64,000 nt of DNA from Streptomyces decoyicus (GTDB lineage Bacteria; Actinomycetota; Actinomycetes; Streptomycetales; Streptomycetaceae), in assembly GCF_019880305.1 (NCBI RefSeq), contig NZ_CP082301.1:2480001-2544000 (forward strand), read 5' to 3'. This document shows, piece by piece, positions 50,832-59,400 of this stretch. The first letter of the stretch is position 1, and every line of letters begins with the position of its first letter. The notes below the pieces were generated by a model. The model did not search any database. It had not been told where the DNA came from and saw only the letters and a list, made by a program, of their open reading frames with translations. Position numbers and translations under genes: made by a program.

Positions 50832-51433
50832 TCAAGGTCCTGCTGGCGGAGGACCAGGGAATGATGCGGGGCGCGCTGGCGCTGCTGCTCGACCTGGAAG
50901 AGGACATGCAGGTCGTGGCCCAGGTCGCGGCGGGCGATCAGATCGTCGCCGCCGCCCTGGACGCCCGCCCCGACATCGCCCTCCTGGACATCGAACTCCC
51001 CGGCCGCAGCGGCCTGGACGCCGCGGCCGATCTGCGCCAACAGCTGCCGTCGTGCAAGGTGCTGATCGTGACGACCTTCGGCCGGCCCGGCTATCTGCGC
51101 CGCGCCATGGAGGCCGGGGCGTCCGGCTTCCTGGTGAAGGACGGTCCGGTGGAGGAGCTCGCGGCGGCGATCCGCCGGGTGCTCGCCGGCGAGCGGGTCA
51201 TCGACCCCGGCCTCGCCGCGGCCGCGCTGAGCGCCGGCCCCAATCCCCTGACCCAGCGCGAGCGCGACGTCCTCACCGCTGCCGTGGACGGCGCCACGGT
51301 CGCGGACATCGCCGGCAAACTCCACCTCTCCCAGGCCACCGTCCGCAACTACCTCTCCGCGTCGATCGGCAAGACCGGTACCCGCAACCGCATGGAGGCG
51401 GTGCGGGCGGCGCGGCGCAACGGCTGGCTCTAG
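50828..51433 (+). CDS. LuxR-family (NarL) response regulator
   Basis: A 201-residue regulator. The receiver domain has VLLAEDQGMM (acidic pocket), the phospho-Asp in IALLDIELPG, VTTFGRPGYLRRAM, and Lys in GFLVKD. The C-terminal LuxR helix-turn-helix is LTQRERDVLTAAVDG through HLSQATVRNYLS. It is the direct partner of the DesK-like kinase with overlapping reading frames. Likely target: the ABC transporter promoter near 47590. Confidence 0.94.
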   Translation: MIKVLLAEDQGMMRGALALLLDLEEDMQVVAQVAAGDQIVAAALDARPDIALLDIELPGRSGLDAAADLRQQLPSCKVLIVTTFGRPGYLRRAMEAGASGFLVKDGPVEELAAAIRRVLAGERVIDPGLAAAALSAGPNPLTQRERDVLTAAVDGATVADIAGKLHLSQATVRNYLSASIGKTGTRNRMEAVRAARRNGWL

Positions 51434-51468
51434 CGGGAAGGAGCGGGCCCGCACGACCTGTTGCCGCC

Positions 51469-52914
51469 TCAGCCGTGGGCGGCATCCGCCCGTCGTCGCG
51501 GCAGTGCGATGACCATCAGCAGGATGCTGCCCAGCAGGATCATCGCGCCGACCTGGAAGGCCAGACCGTAACCGTCCGCCAGGGCCTTCGGGCCGTGGCC
51601 TGCCTCGATACGGGATGCGGCGACGGTCGACAGGACCGACAGGCCCAGCGCGCCGCCCATTTGACGGGAGGTGTTGATCAGGCCGGAGACCAGCCCCTGG
51701 TCGGCGGGGTCGGCACCGGAGGTGGCGATCGCCGCGATCGGGGTCGCGGTCAGGCCCGCGCCCAGCGCCATCAGGATGCCCGGCCCGAGGATGGTGCCGA
51801 GGTAGGTGCCGTCGACGTCCATCGTGCCCTGCCACGCCATACCGGACGCGGAGATCACCGCACCGGCGATGGCCAGGGTCTTGGCGCCCAGCCGGTTCAT
51901 CAGCCGCGGTGCGATCTTGGAGCCGAGGACGATGGAGAGCGAGTGCGGGATGAAGGAGAGCCCGGCCTCGAGGGGCCGGTAGCCCAGCACGTTCTGCACA
52001 TAGAGCGACAGGAAATACCACATGGAGAACATCGCGGCGCCGGCCAGCACCATCGCCCCGTTCGCCGAGTGGACCGAGCGCAGCCGGAAGAGACCCAGCG
52101 GCATCAGCGGGGCCTTGGCGCGCGCCTCGACGGCGAGGAAGGCCGCGATCACGACCAGCCCGGCCGCCAGCGGCAGCAGCGCGGACGCCGACCTCCAGCC
52201 GTCCGTCTCGGTCTGCACGATCCCGTAAGCCACCAGTGCGAGCCCGCCGGTCACCAGCACCGCGCCGGGCACATCGAGCCGCCGCCCGGCGCCCTGCCGG
52301 CTCTCGGTGAGCCACAGCACCGCGCCGGCCAGCACCAGGGCCCCGACCGGCACATTGATCAACAGCACCCAGCGCCAGGACAGATACTCGGTGAGCACCC
52401 CGCCGACCAGACCGCCCACCGCGCCACCGCCGGCACCCACCGCCGTCCAGGTGGCGATGGCGCGCGTACGGGCCGGGCCGGTCGGAAACGATGTGGTCAG
52501 GATGGTCAGGGTGGCCGGCGAGAGCACGGCGGCGCCGACGCCCTGGATCGTCCGGGCCGCGATCAGCTGCCAGGGCTGCTGGGCCAGCGCACCGCCCAGG
52601 CTCGCGACGGTGAACAGCGCCAGCCCGAGGACGAAGATCCGCTTACGGCCGAAGAGGTCCGCGGCCCGGCCACCGAGCAGCATGAACCCGGCGAAGGTGA
52701 TCACATACGCGTTGACGATCCACTGGAGGCCCAGTTCGCTCAGGCCCAGCCCGGTCCGCATGGCGGGCAGTGCCACATTCACGACGGAGACGTCCAGGAC
52801 GACCAGGAACTGCCCGGCGCACACCAACAGCATCACCAGCCCGGCCGGTGCGGCCGTCCGTCGCGTGGTGTCGGGCACGGTGGCGGAGGCGGCTATCGGC
52901 GGCATGCCGTCCAT
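51469..52914 (-). CDS. MFS drug:proton antiporter, 14-TMS (EmrB/QacA type)
   Basis: A 481-residue exporter. The N-terminal helix has FLVVLDVSVVNVALPAM (motif D1), then LQWIVNAYVITFAGFML, RAADLFGRKR (motif A), and WRWVLLINVPVG (motif C-like region). These are hallmarks of DHA2 multidrug exporters. ATG 52914 is chosen as the first of two close methionines; no clear ribosome site is visible. It converges on the response regulator, 35 bases away. No regulator is adjacent on its 5' side. Confidence 0.9.
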   Translation of the reverse strand: MDGMPPIAASATVPDTTRRTAAPAGLVMLLVCAGQFLVVLDVSVVNVALPAMRTGLGLSELGLQWIVNAYVITFAGFMLLGGRAADLFGRKRIFVLGLALFTVASLGGALAQQPWQLIAARTIQGVGAAVLSPATLTILTTSFPTGPARTRAIATWTAVGAGGGAVGGLVGGVLTEYLSWRWVLLINVPVGALVLAGAVLWLTESRQGAGRRLDVPGAVLVTGGLALVAYGIVQTETDGWRSASALLPLAAGLVVIAAFLAVEARAKAPLMPLGLFRLRSVHSANGAMVLAGAAMFSMWYFLSLYVQNVLGYRPLEAGLSFIPHSLSIVLGSKIAPRLMNRLGAKTLAIAGAVISASGMAWQGTMDVDGTYLGTILGPGILMALGAGLTATPIAAIATSGADPADQGLVSGLINTSRQMGGALGLSVLSTVAASRIEAGHGPKALADGYGLAFQVGAMILLGSILLMVIALPRRRADAAHG

Positions 52915-52977
52915 GCTCGCATTCGCCGCTTGAATCCCGCATCGGTATATCGGTGCACATGCCACCTGACAGGAGAC

Positions 52978-53217
52978 CTAGGTCGTAAGACGGAGAGGAG
53001 GGGGGAGGCAGAAGGGCACGCGAAGGGGCAGAGGGGCAGACGGAGGAGGGAGGCGGCGGGGGCGGGGGCAGCGGGGGCGGGGCAAAGGCTTCGGGGCTGG
53101 CAAAGGCTTCGGGGCTGGGCCCGTACGGGGCGGGGGTGGCGGGCCCGTAGGGGGTGGCTGGGCCCCCAGCAGACCAACTACCCACAAAATCAGCGTGGTT
53201 ACCGCGGCGGTCCGCAT
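52978..53217 (-). CDS. uncertain small membrane-Pro-rich ORF
   Basis: A 79-residue open frame from ATG 53217. It begins with a plausible membrane or signal helix (AAVTTLILWVVGLLGA) whose codons are unusually AT-rich (ATT TTG TGG GTA GTT), then runs into a Pro/Arg tail with PAPKPLP repeats. No ribosome site is visible and the tail matches local DNA repeats, so it may be chance. It lies in the gap before the 14-TMS exporter. Confidence 0.25.
   Translation of the reverse strand: MRTAAVTTLILWVVGLLGAQPPPTGPPPPPRTGPAPKPLPAPKPLPRPRCPRPRRLPPPSAPLPLRVPFCLPPPLRLTT
53083..53118. repeat. 18-bp direct repeat, two perfect copies
   Basis: CAAAGGCTTCGGGGCTGG occurs at 53083-53100 and again at 53101-53118 in the repeat-rich gap between the exporter and the thiolase gene. 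Confidence 0.9.
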
Positions 53218-53356
53218 CGCCGGCGCAGCCGATGCCCCGGCCTGGCGATCCACCCCTGAGCGGCGATCACCCCCAGCCTGGCAATCCGCTCTGCGCGGCG
53301 CGATCACTTCCGACCTGGCGATCCACCTCCCCTGCGCAGCACTCCTCCCCGGCCCG

Positions 53357-53472
53357 GCGCTCCTCACCTGCGCAGCAACGTCACCGGCACCGCGCCCCTC
53401 ACCGGCACAGCAACGTCACCGGCACCGCGCCCCTCACCGGCACCGCGCTCCTCACCTGCGCAGCAGCGTCAC
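53357..53472. repeat. tandem repeats copying the thiolase 3' end
   Basis: Two perfect 35-bp copies lie at 53374-53408 and 53409-53443 (each begins AGCAACGTCACCGGCACCGC). The 28 bases spanning the thiolase stop (53445-53472) recur with one change at 53357-53384, so the last codons and stop of the gene are repeated downstream. Confidence 0.85.
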
Positions 53473-54645
53473 CACCGCGGCCCCGCCCAGCCCGATGTTG
53501 TGGGCCAGGCCCACCCGGGCGCCGGGGACCTGCCGCTCGCCCGCCGTGCCGCGGAGCTGCCAGACCAGCTCGGCGGTCTGTGCCAGCCCCGTCGCGCCCA
53601 GCGGATGCCCCTTGGAGATCAGCCCGCCGGACGGGTTGACCACCCAGCGGCCGCCGTAGGTCGTGGCGCCGTCGGCGACCAGCTTCCCCGACTCCCCGTC
53701 CGCGCACATGCCCAGCGCCTCGTACGTCAGCAGCTCATTGACCGAAAAGCAGTCGTGCAGCTCGATGACGTCCACGTCCTCGATGCCGATGCCGCCGGCC
53801 GCGAACACCTGCCGGGCCGCCGCCCGCGTCATCGGCTTGCCGACGACATCGATACAGGAGCCGGAGGCGAAACTCTCCTCGGTGTCGGTGGTCATGGCCT
53901 GGGCGGCGATCTCCACCGCCCGGTCGGCCAAGCCGTGTTCGCGGACGAACCGCTCGGAGGCGACCACGGCCGCGGCCGCGCCGTCGGACGTCGGTGAACA
54001 CTGCAACCTGGTCAGCGGCCGGTGGATGGTCTTGGCGGCGAGGACCTCCTCGACCGTGTAGACGTCCTGGAACTGGGCGTTCGGGTTGTGGGCCGAGTGC
54101 CGGTGGTTCTTGGCGCCGACCGCGGCGAGCTGTTCGGCGGTGGTGCCGTAGCGCTCCATGTGCTCGCGGGCCGCGTTGCCGAAGATCTGGGCGGTGGGCG
54201 GGGTCATCTCGAACCCGTGGGCGGCAGCCATCACCCCGTAGTGGCGGGCCACCGGGGAGGTCTGGAAATCCCCACTGTCCGCGCCCCCGCCCAGCGCACC
54301 CCGCTTCATCTTCTCGAAGCCGAGCGCCAGGACGCAGTCGTTGATCCCGGCCTCGACGAACTGGCGCGCCATCATCAGCGCGGTCGAGGCGGTCGCGCAG
54401 TTGTTGTTGACGTTGTAGACGGGGATGCCGGTCAGGCCCAGTTCGTACGCGGCACGCTGACCGGCCGTCGAGGCCTGGTAGCAGAAGCCGACCGGCAGCT
54501 GCTCGACCGCCTCGTAGCCGATCCCGGCATCCGCGAGCGCCTTGCCGCCCGCCTCCTTCGCCATGTCCCAGTACTGCCACTCGCGGGTCTCGGGCTTCTC
54601 GAACTTCGTCATGCCGACGCCGACGACGTACGCCTTGCGAGCCAT
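53452..54645 (-). CDS. thiolase / SCP-x-like acyl-CoA acetyltransferase
   Basis: A 397-residue thiolase-superfamily protein of the lipid-transfer (SCP-x, Ltp) type. The nucleophile Cys is in [11 protein letters not shown], the second active His region is [17 protein letters not shown], and a final Cys position is taken by [10 protein letters not shown], as in SCP-x thiolases that may act as retro-aldolases or on branched 3-oxo substrates. ATG 54645 has AGGAGG 6 nt upstream. It lies downstream of a fused acyl-CoA dehydrogenase on the same strand. Together with the MaoC, SDR and alcohol dehydrogenase operon it gives a near-complete branched-chain or steroid side-chain beta-oxidation set. Confidence 0.9.
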   Translation of the reverse strand: MARKAYVVGVGMTKFEKPETREWQYWDMAKEAGGKALADAGIGYEAVEQLPVGFCYQASTAGQRAAYELGLTGIPVYNVNNNCATASTALMMARQFVEAGINDCVLALGFEKMKRGALGGGADSGDFQTSPVARHYGVMAAAHGFEMTPPTAQIFGNAAREHMERYGTTAEQLAAVGAKNHRHSAHNPNAQFQDVYTVEEVLAAKTIHRPLTRLQCSPTSDGAAAAVVASERFVREHGLADRAVEIAAQAMTTDTEESFASGSCIDVVGKPMTRAAARQVFAAGGIGIEDVDVIELHDCFSVNELLTYEALGMCADGESGKLVADGATTYGGRWVVNPSGGLISKGHPLGATGLAQTAELVWQLRGTAGERQVPGARVGLAHNIGLGGAAVVTLLRR

Positions 54646-54673
54646 ACACATCCTCCTGGAAGTGGCCGAATCC

Positions 54674-54768
54674 GGGGACCCAGATCGGGGACTCAGATCA
54701 GGGACTCAGATCAGGGAGTCGGGCCCGGGGAGTCGGATCGGGGAGTCGGACCGGGGAGTCAGATCAGG
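54674..54768. repeat. degenerate 13-14-bp tandem repeats at acyl-CoA dehydrogenase 3' end
   Basis: About seven copies of GGGGACTCAGATC / GGGGAGTCGGATC variants run from 54674 into the last codons of the acyl-CoA dehydrogenase gene (stop at 54759-54761). They fill the 113-base gap to the thiolase. Confidence 0.85.
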
Positions 54769-56942
54769 GGGCGGGGCTCCGGGTCCCGGGGCAGGCCGAG
54801 CAGCCGCTCCGCGACGACGTTCAGCTGCACCTGGGTGGTGCCGCCGGCGATGGTCAGACAGCGCGACATCAAGAAGCCGTGCAGCGCCCGTTCACCGGCC
54901 CCTTCGCGCACCGCCCCCTCAGGGCCGAGCAGTTCCAGCGCCAGCTCGGCGACCTTCTGCTGGTGCGGGGTCTGCACCAGCTTGCGGATGCTGGCGCCGG
55001 CTCCCGGCTCCAGCCCGGAGACCTGCTGGAGGGTGGTGGGCAGGGAGATACAGCCCAGGGCGTGCGCCTCGGCGGCCAGCGCGCCCGCCTTCGCCCGCAC
55101 CGACGCGTCCAGCGCGGCGGCGCGGCCGAGCAGCGCCTCCAACCCGGTGTCGAAGGTCAACTGGTCGGCCATGTGGACGCGTTCGTTGTCGAGCGTGGTG
55201 CGGGCCACCTTCCAGCCGTCGTCGACCTCGCCGACCACCGCGCCGGCGGGCAGCAGCACGTCGTCGAAGTAGACCTCGTTGAACAGGGCGTCGCCGGTGA
55301 TCTCCTTCAGCGGGCGGATGCCGATGCCGGGCGTCTTCATGTCGACGAGGAAGAAGGTCAGGCCCTTGCGCTTGGGCGCGTCGGGGTCGGTGCGGGCGAG
55401 CAGGATGCCGTGGCTCGACCACTGCGCCGCCGAGGTCCACACCTTCTGGCCGTTGATCCGCCAGCCGCCGTCCACCCGCTCGGCGCGGGTCCGCAGGGAG
55501 GCCAGGTCCGAACCGGCCTCGGGCTCGGAGAACAGCTGGCACCACAGCAGATCGCCGCGCAGCGACGGCAGCAGATAGCGCTCCTGCTGCTCCTGGGTGC
55601 CGTGGGCGATCAGCGAGGGGACCACCCAGGTGGCGATGCCCAGATCGCTGATCCGAACCCCGGCGGCGGCCAACTCCTGCTGGATCGCGAGCTGCTGTAC
55701 GGGGCCGGCGCCCAGTCCGTAGGGCCGGGGGAGGTGTGGCGCGGCATAGCCGGTGGGGGCGAGTTCGCGCCGTACGGCCGCGGGGTCGAGGCCGCGGACC
55801 CCGTCGATGACCGTGCGGGCGGCGGCCCGGTGCTCCGCCGCTTCGGCGGGGAGCTCCAGGTGCAGTGCGCGCCGGGCACCGTCGGCGGCGTAACGGGCGG
55901 CGCACAGCCGGTGGGTGTCACCGCTGCCGAGCAGCTGACGGGCCACGGTCGCCCGCCGCAGATGGAGATGGGCGTCGTGTTCCCAGGTGAAGCCGATGCC
56001 GCCGAGAACCTGGATGCAGTCCTTGGCACAGCTGAAGGCGGCGTCCAGGGCGGTCCCGGTGGCCAGCGCCGCGACCAGTCCGCGGACCTCGGGCGGCTCG
56101 TGCAGCGCGCGGGCCGCGTCCCAGACCAGGGCGCGGGCCTGCTCGCAGCGGACCAGCATGTCGGCGCAGAGGTGTTTGACCGCCTGGAACTGGCCGATGG
56201 GACGGCCGAACTGCTCGCGCACCTTGGCGTGTTCCGCGGCGGTGCCCAGCGACCGGGCGGCCGTCCCGCAGCTCTCGGCGGCGAACAGCACCCCGGCGAC
56301 GTCCCGGACGAGGTCGCTGTCGACGGCCAGCAGCCGCTCGCCGGGCACCGGCACCCCTTCCGCGCTCACCTCGGCGGTCGGCCGGGTCGGATCGGCGCTC
56401 TCCTGGGCGCGTACGGACAGGGTCCCGGCGTCGACGGCGAGCCAGAGGGTGTCCGTGGAGGTCCGCGCGGCCAGCACGATCAGATCCGCGTCGGCGCCCG
56501 CCAGAACCGGGGGCGCGGCGCCGTCCAGGACGTAACCGTCGGCGTGCGCGGTGGCGGTGAGGGAGCCGGGGCCGAGGGCGACGGCGGCGATGAGCTCCCC
56601 GCCGGCCAGGGCCCGTACGAGGGGCCGGTGGGCGCCGCCGCGGTGCAGCAGTTCGGCGGCGAGGGTGGTCGGCAGATACGGGCCGGGGAGCGGGATACGG
56701 CCCAGTTCCTCCAGGACTACGGCGAGGTCGAGCAGTTCACCGCCACCGCCGCCGTCGGCCTCGGGCAGATGGAGCCCGAGCAGGCCCTGCGCGGCGAGCT
56801 GCTCCCAGTACGGTGGCCGCCCCTGCTGCCCGTGCGCGGTGTCGAGCAGCTTGCGCACCTCGTCGGGCGGCACGGCACGGGCGGCCCACCCGCCCACTGC
56901 CTCGGCCAGGTCACGTTGCTCCGGTGTGATTCCGATGCCCAT
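54759..56942 (-). CDS. fused two-domain acyl-CoA dehydrogenase (FadE34-like)
   Basis: A 727-residue protein made of two acyl-CoA dehydrogenase copies, about 1-350 and 385-727. The N half has GLHLPEADGGGGG, VREQFGRPIGQFQAVKH and CIQVLGGIGFTWEHD, carrying typical FAD-contact residues. The C half has YGLGAGPVQQLAI, WCQLFSEPEAGSDLAS, INGQKVWTSAAQW, and IAGGTTQVQLNVVAERLLG. Mycobacterial FadE34 (ChsE3) is such a single-chain heterodimer and dehydrogenates steroid-side-chain CoA esters. ATG 56942 sits just after a KstR-like site and a CATAAT -10, with no ribosome site. The gene is the first of a unit with the thiolase. Confidence 0.9.
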   Translation of the reverse strand: MGIGITPEQRDLAEAVGGWAARAVPPDEVRKLLDTAHGQQGRPPYWEQLAAQGLLGLHLPEADGGGGGELLDLAVVLEELGRIPLPGPYLPTTLAAELLHRGGAHRPLVRALAGGELIAAVALGPGSLTATAHADGYVLDGAAPPVLAGADADLIVLAARTSTDTLWLAVDAGTLSVRAQESADPTRPTAEVSAEGVPVPGERLLAVDSDLVRDVAGVLFAAESCGTAARSLGTAAEHAKVREQFGRPIGQFQAVKHLCADMLVRCEQARALVWDAARALHEPPEVRGLVAALATGTALDAAFSCAKDCIQVLGGIGFTWEHDAHLHLRRATVARQLLGSGDTHRLCAARYAADGARRALHLELPAEAAEHRAAARTVIDGVRGLDPAAVRRELAPTGYAAPHLPRPYGLGAGPVQQLAIQQELAAAGVRISDLGIATWVVPSLIAHGTQEQQERYLLPSLRGDLLWCQLFSEPEAGSDLASLRTRAERVDGGWRINGQKVWTSAAQWSSHGILLARTDPDAPKRKGLTFFLVDMKTPGIGIRPLKEITGDALFNEVYFDDVLLPAGAVVGEVDDGWKVARTTLDNERVHMADQLTFDTGLEALLGRAAALDASVRAKAGALAAEAHALGCISLPTTLQQVSGLEPGAGASIRKLVQTPHQQKVAELALELLGPEGAVREGAGERALHGFLMSRCLTIAGGTTQVQLNVVAERLLGLPRDPEPRPLI

Positions 56943-56953
56943 GCGGGGCAGAC

Positions 56954-56967
56954 TAGAACACGTTTCA
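56954..56967. promoter_or_regulatory. KstR-like operator at FadE34-like promoter
   Basis: TAGAACACGTTTCA fits the consensus TNNAACNNGTTNNA. It overlaps the minus-strand -10 CATAAT (56966-56971), 12 bases before the ATG. It is less symmetric than the 47167 site but has the same AAC/GTT core. Confidence 0.65.
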
Positions 56968-56971
56968 TTAT

Positions 56972-57584
56972 GACGGAAGGTCACGGAAGGTCGGAGTCGG
57001 GGCGGGGTGGGGCCGGGCACCCCGGAGCGCGGGGAGCACGGCAGGCGGAGCCCCGAGCGCGGAACGCGGAGCCCCGAGCGCGCGGAGCCCGGAGCGCGCG
57101 CTCCACCCCTCCGACGCCCCGGCAGGCGACGGCCCGCCGCCGCCAGGGACGGTCCGGACCGCCCGGACCGCCCGGACCGCCCGGGTCGTCCGGACCGCCC
57201 GGACCGTCCGGGCCCGCCCTGGCCCGTTCCGAACCGTCCGGGACTCCCCAGGGAACGTTTCGGATGCGAACCGGAAACGGTCCGGTGAATTCCGGTGCTA
57301 GGCGCCGCACACCACCGCGAGCCGCCATTCCCTCCCCACCCCCTCCCCCGCCGCGAATTGTCGCTTTCGGGCATCAGGGAAACGACCGGCGATAAAAACG
57401 TCGGGAACAGACCGGAAACCGGCGGGAACCCGGCCGGAACCGACCGGAAGAGCCGGCTTCCCCGACGCACGGAGAAAGGAACCCCGTTCCGATATCCGAA
57501 TGCCCGGGAGAGGCGGACCCGCACACCGGCCGCCCCACTCCGTACGGCACGATGAGGCCCTGACCGCACCACAGGAGGAAGCCC
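56972..57584. other. intergenic region with GC-rich short repeats
   Basis: About 610 bases without a convincing gene. GCGGAGCCCCGAGCGCG occurs twice (57045-57061 and 57066-57082). A (CGGACCGCC)n run occupies about 57154-57223, and CCGGAA-type repeats run from 57260 to 57450. Open frames here are Pro/Arg-rich translations of these repeats. The right part presumably holds the promoter of the methyltransferase gene. Confidence 0.6.
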
Positions 57585-58250
57585 ATGCCCGCTCCCACGG
57601 CTCCGACCGCCCCGCAGCCGGAGATCCTCGCCGCGTTCGAGGCGGCGAAGGGCTTCATGCCCGTGGACGAGGGCCTCGCGCTGTACGCGGCGGCGGCGAC
57701 GGCGGCGGCACTCGGGCTGCCGCTGGTGGAGGTCGGCACCTACTGCGGCCGGTCCACGATCCTGCTCGCGGACGCCGCACGTGCCGCCGGGGTCATGGCC
57801 GTCACCGTCGACCACCACCGGGGCAGCGAGGAGCAGCAGCCCGGCTGGGAGTACCACGATCCGACCGTCGTGGACCCCGAGGTCGGCCGGATGGACACCC
57901 TGCCCGCCTTCCGCCGCACCCTGCACGCGGCGGGCCTGGAGGAGCACGTGATCGCCCTGGTGGGCCGGTCCCCGCAGGTCGCGGCGATCTGGCAGACGCC
58001 GGTGGGCCTGGTCTTCATCGACGGCGGGCACACCGACGAACACGCCACCGCCGACTACGAAGGCTGGGCCCCGCACCTCGCGCCCGGCGGCCTGCTGGTG
58101 ATCCACGACGTGTTCCCGGACCCGGTCGACGAGTGGACAGGCCAGGCCCCGTACCGCATCTACCGCAGGGCCCTGGAGTCCGGCGCCTTCACCGAGATCT
58201 CCGCCCACGGGTCGCTGCGCGTACTGCGGCGCACCGGGGCCGGTATCTGA
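57585..58250 (+). CDS. class I SAM-dependent methyltransferase (Methyltransf_24-like)
   Basis: A 221-residue Rossmann methyltransferase. The SAM-binding motif I is LVEVGTYCGRST, with VTVDHHRGSEEQ (acidic ribose contact), LVFIDGGHTDE, and LAPGGLLVIHDVFPDP. The SAM fold is complete in length. Substrate not recognised; O-methylation of a small or glycosylated product is typical of the family. AGGAGG lies 7 nt before the ATG. It precedes the amidase by only 19 bases, so they may share a transcript. Confidence 0.88.
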   Translation: MPAPTAPTAPQPEILAAFEAAKGFMPVDEGLALYAAAATAAALGLPLVEVGTYCGRSTILLADAARAAGVMAVTVDHHRGSEEQQPGWEYHDPTVVDPEVGRMDTLPAFRRTLHAAGLEEHVIALVGRSPQVAAIWQTPVGLVFIDGGHTDEHATADYEGWAPHLAPGGLLVIHDVFPDPVDEWTGQAPYRIYRRALESGAFTEISAHGSLRVLRRTGAGI

Positions 58251-58269
58251 GCGGGCTACGATCGCCGAC

Positions 58270-59199
58270 GTGTCGAACGGCAGTACTCTCCCCCCGCACC
58301 GCCGCCTGCGCGGCACCCTCCTCGTCATAGCGGCCGCCGTGGTGGTCGGCCTGGGAGGCTGGCTGGTCTGGCGGTCGTCGGGCGACGGCGGCGGGCCGCC
58401 GAGGGCCGGGCAGCCCGCTCCGAGCCGGTCGGCGGAGAACAGCCACGGCCCGGCCGGCAAGGACAGCGGCCGGGGCTCCCACGGCCATGGCTCCGGCGGT
58501 GACTCCGGCAAGGGCGGTCCGCACGGCAGCCTCAAGGGCAAGGTCGTGGTGATCGACCCCGGACACAACCCGCACAACCGCGACCATGGCCAGGAGATCG
58601 CCCGCCAGGTGGACATAGGCAACGACCGCAAGGAGTGCGACACCACGGGCACCTCCACCAACGACGGTTACGCCGAGGCCTCGTTCACCCTGGACGTCGC
58701 CCGCCGCGCCCGCACGCTCCTCCAGGACGCGGGCGCCGAGGTCGTGTTCACCCAGAACGGCGACCGCCCGTACGGGCCGTGCGTGGACGAGCGCGCCGCC
58801 ATCGGGAACAAGGCGCATGCCGATGCCGCACTGTCCCTCCACGCCGATGGCTCGGGCGCCGGCGACCGCGGCTTCCACGTCATCCTGCCCGCGCGCGTGA
58901 CGGACGGCCCGGCCGACACCGCCGCGATCGTCGCGCCCTCGAAGCAACTGGGGAAGCGTCTGGCCGGCCGGTTCCGCGCGGCCACCGGAAGCGCACCGTC
59001 CAACTACATCGGCCGGGGCACCGGGCTCGACGTGCGCTCCGATCTCGGCGGCCTCAACCTCTCCACGGTGCCGAAGGTGTTCATCGAGTGCGGCAATATG
59101 CGCGACCCGAAGGACGCCGCGCAATTGACCGACCCCCGGTGGCGGCAAAAAGCGGCCCGCGGGATCACCGAGGGCATTACGGACTTCTTGACGCACTGA
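58270..59199 (+). CDS. N-acetylmuramoyl-L-alanine amidase (Amidase_3)
   Basis: A 309-residue envelope protein. Residues about 13-34 are a signal anchor (LLVIAAAVVVGLGGWLVW); a Gly/Ser/His-rich linker runs to about 90. The zinc amidase fold has the His-Glu-His set: VIDPGHNPHN, Glu in TNDGYAEAS, LSLHADGSG, and a late catalytic Glu in VFIECGNM. It cleaves the amide bond between MurNAc and the peptide stem in peptidoglycan. The GTG start at 58270 is close to the methyltransferase stop. The protein is anchored outside the membrane. Confidence 0.92.
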   Translation: MSNGSTLPPHRRLRGTLLVIAAAVVVGLGGWLVWRSSGDGGGPPRAGQPAPSRSAENSHGPAGKDSGRGSHGHGSGGDSGKGGPHGSLKGKVVVIDPGHNPHNRDHGQEIARQVDIGNDRKECDTTGTSTNDGYAEASFTLDVARRARTLLQDAGAEVVFTQNGDRPYGPCVDERAAIGNKAHADAALSLHADGSGAGDRGFHVILPARVTDGPADTAAIVAPSKQLGKRLAGRFRAATGSAPSNYIGRGTGLDVRSDLGGLNLSTVPKVFIECGNMRDPKDAAQLTDPRWRQKAARGITEGITDFLTH

Positions 59200-59400
59200 C
59201 CGGGCTGCCGCCAACGGCTTCCGAAACCCACCCGATACCGGTCCCGATACGTCGCGTCGATAGCGCGGGGAAACGAACAGGACGGCCCGCAGGATTCGGC
59301 GACAGGTTCCCCTTTACGATGGGTGGCCACCGCCGTGCCTCGCACTGCGCGCACCGCGACAGCGACGACCGGACCCACGAAACCGACAAAGGACCCTTAC

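Noticed and set aside
52915..53451. Mobile element or attachment site between exporter and thiolase
   Set aside because: Only short local tandem repeats are seen; no transposase, integrase, tRNA end or target duplication.
56943..58661. Upstream extension of the acyl-CoA dehydrogenase frame to 1300 residues
   Set aside because: The extension crosses repeat-rich intergenic DNA and the convincing methyltransferase and amidase genes on the other strand; the true start at 56942 gives a family-length protein.
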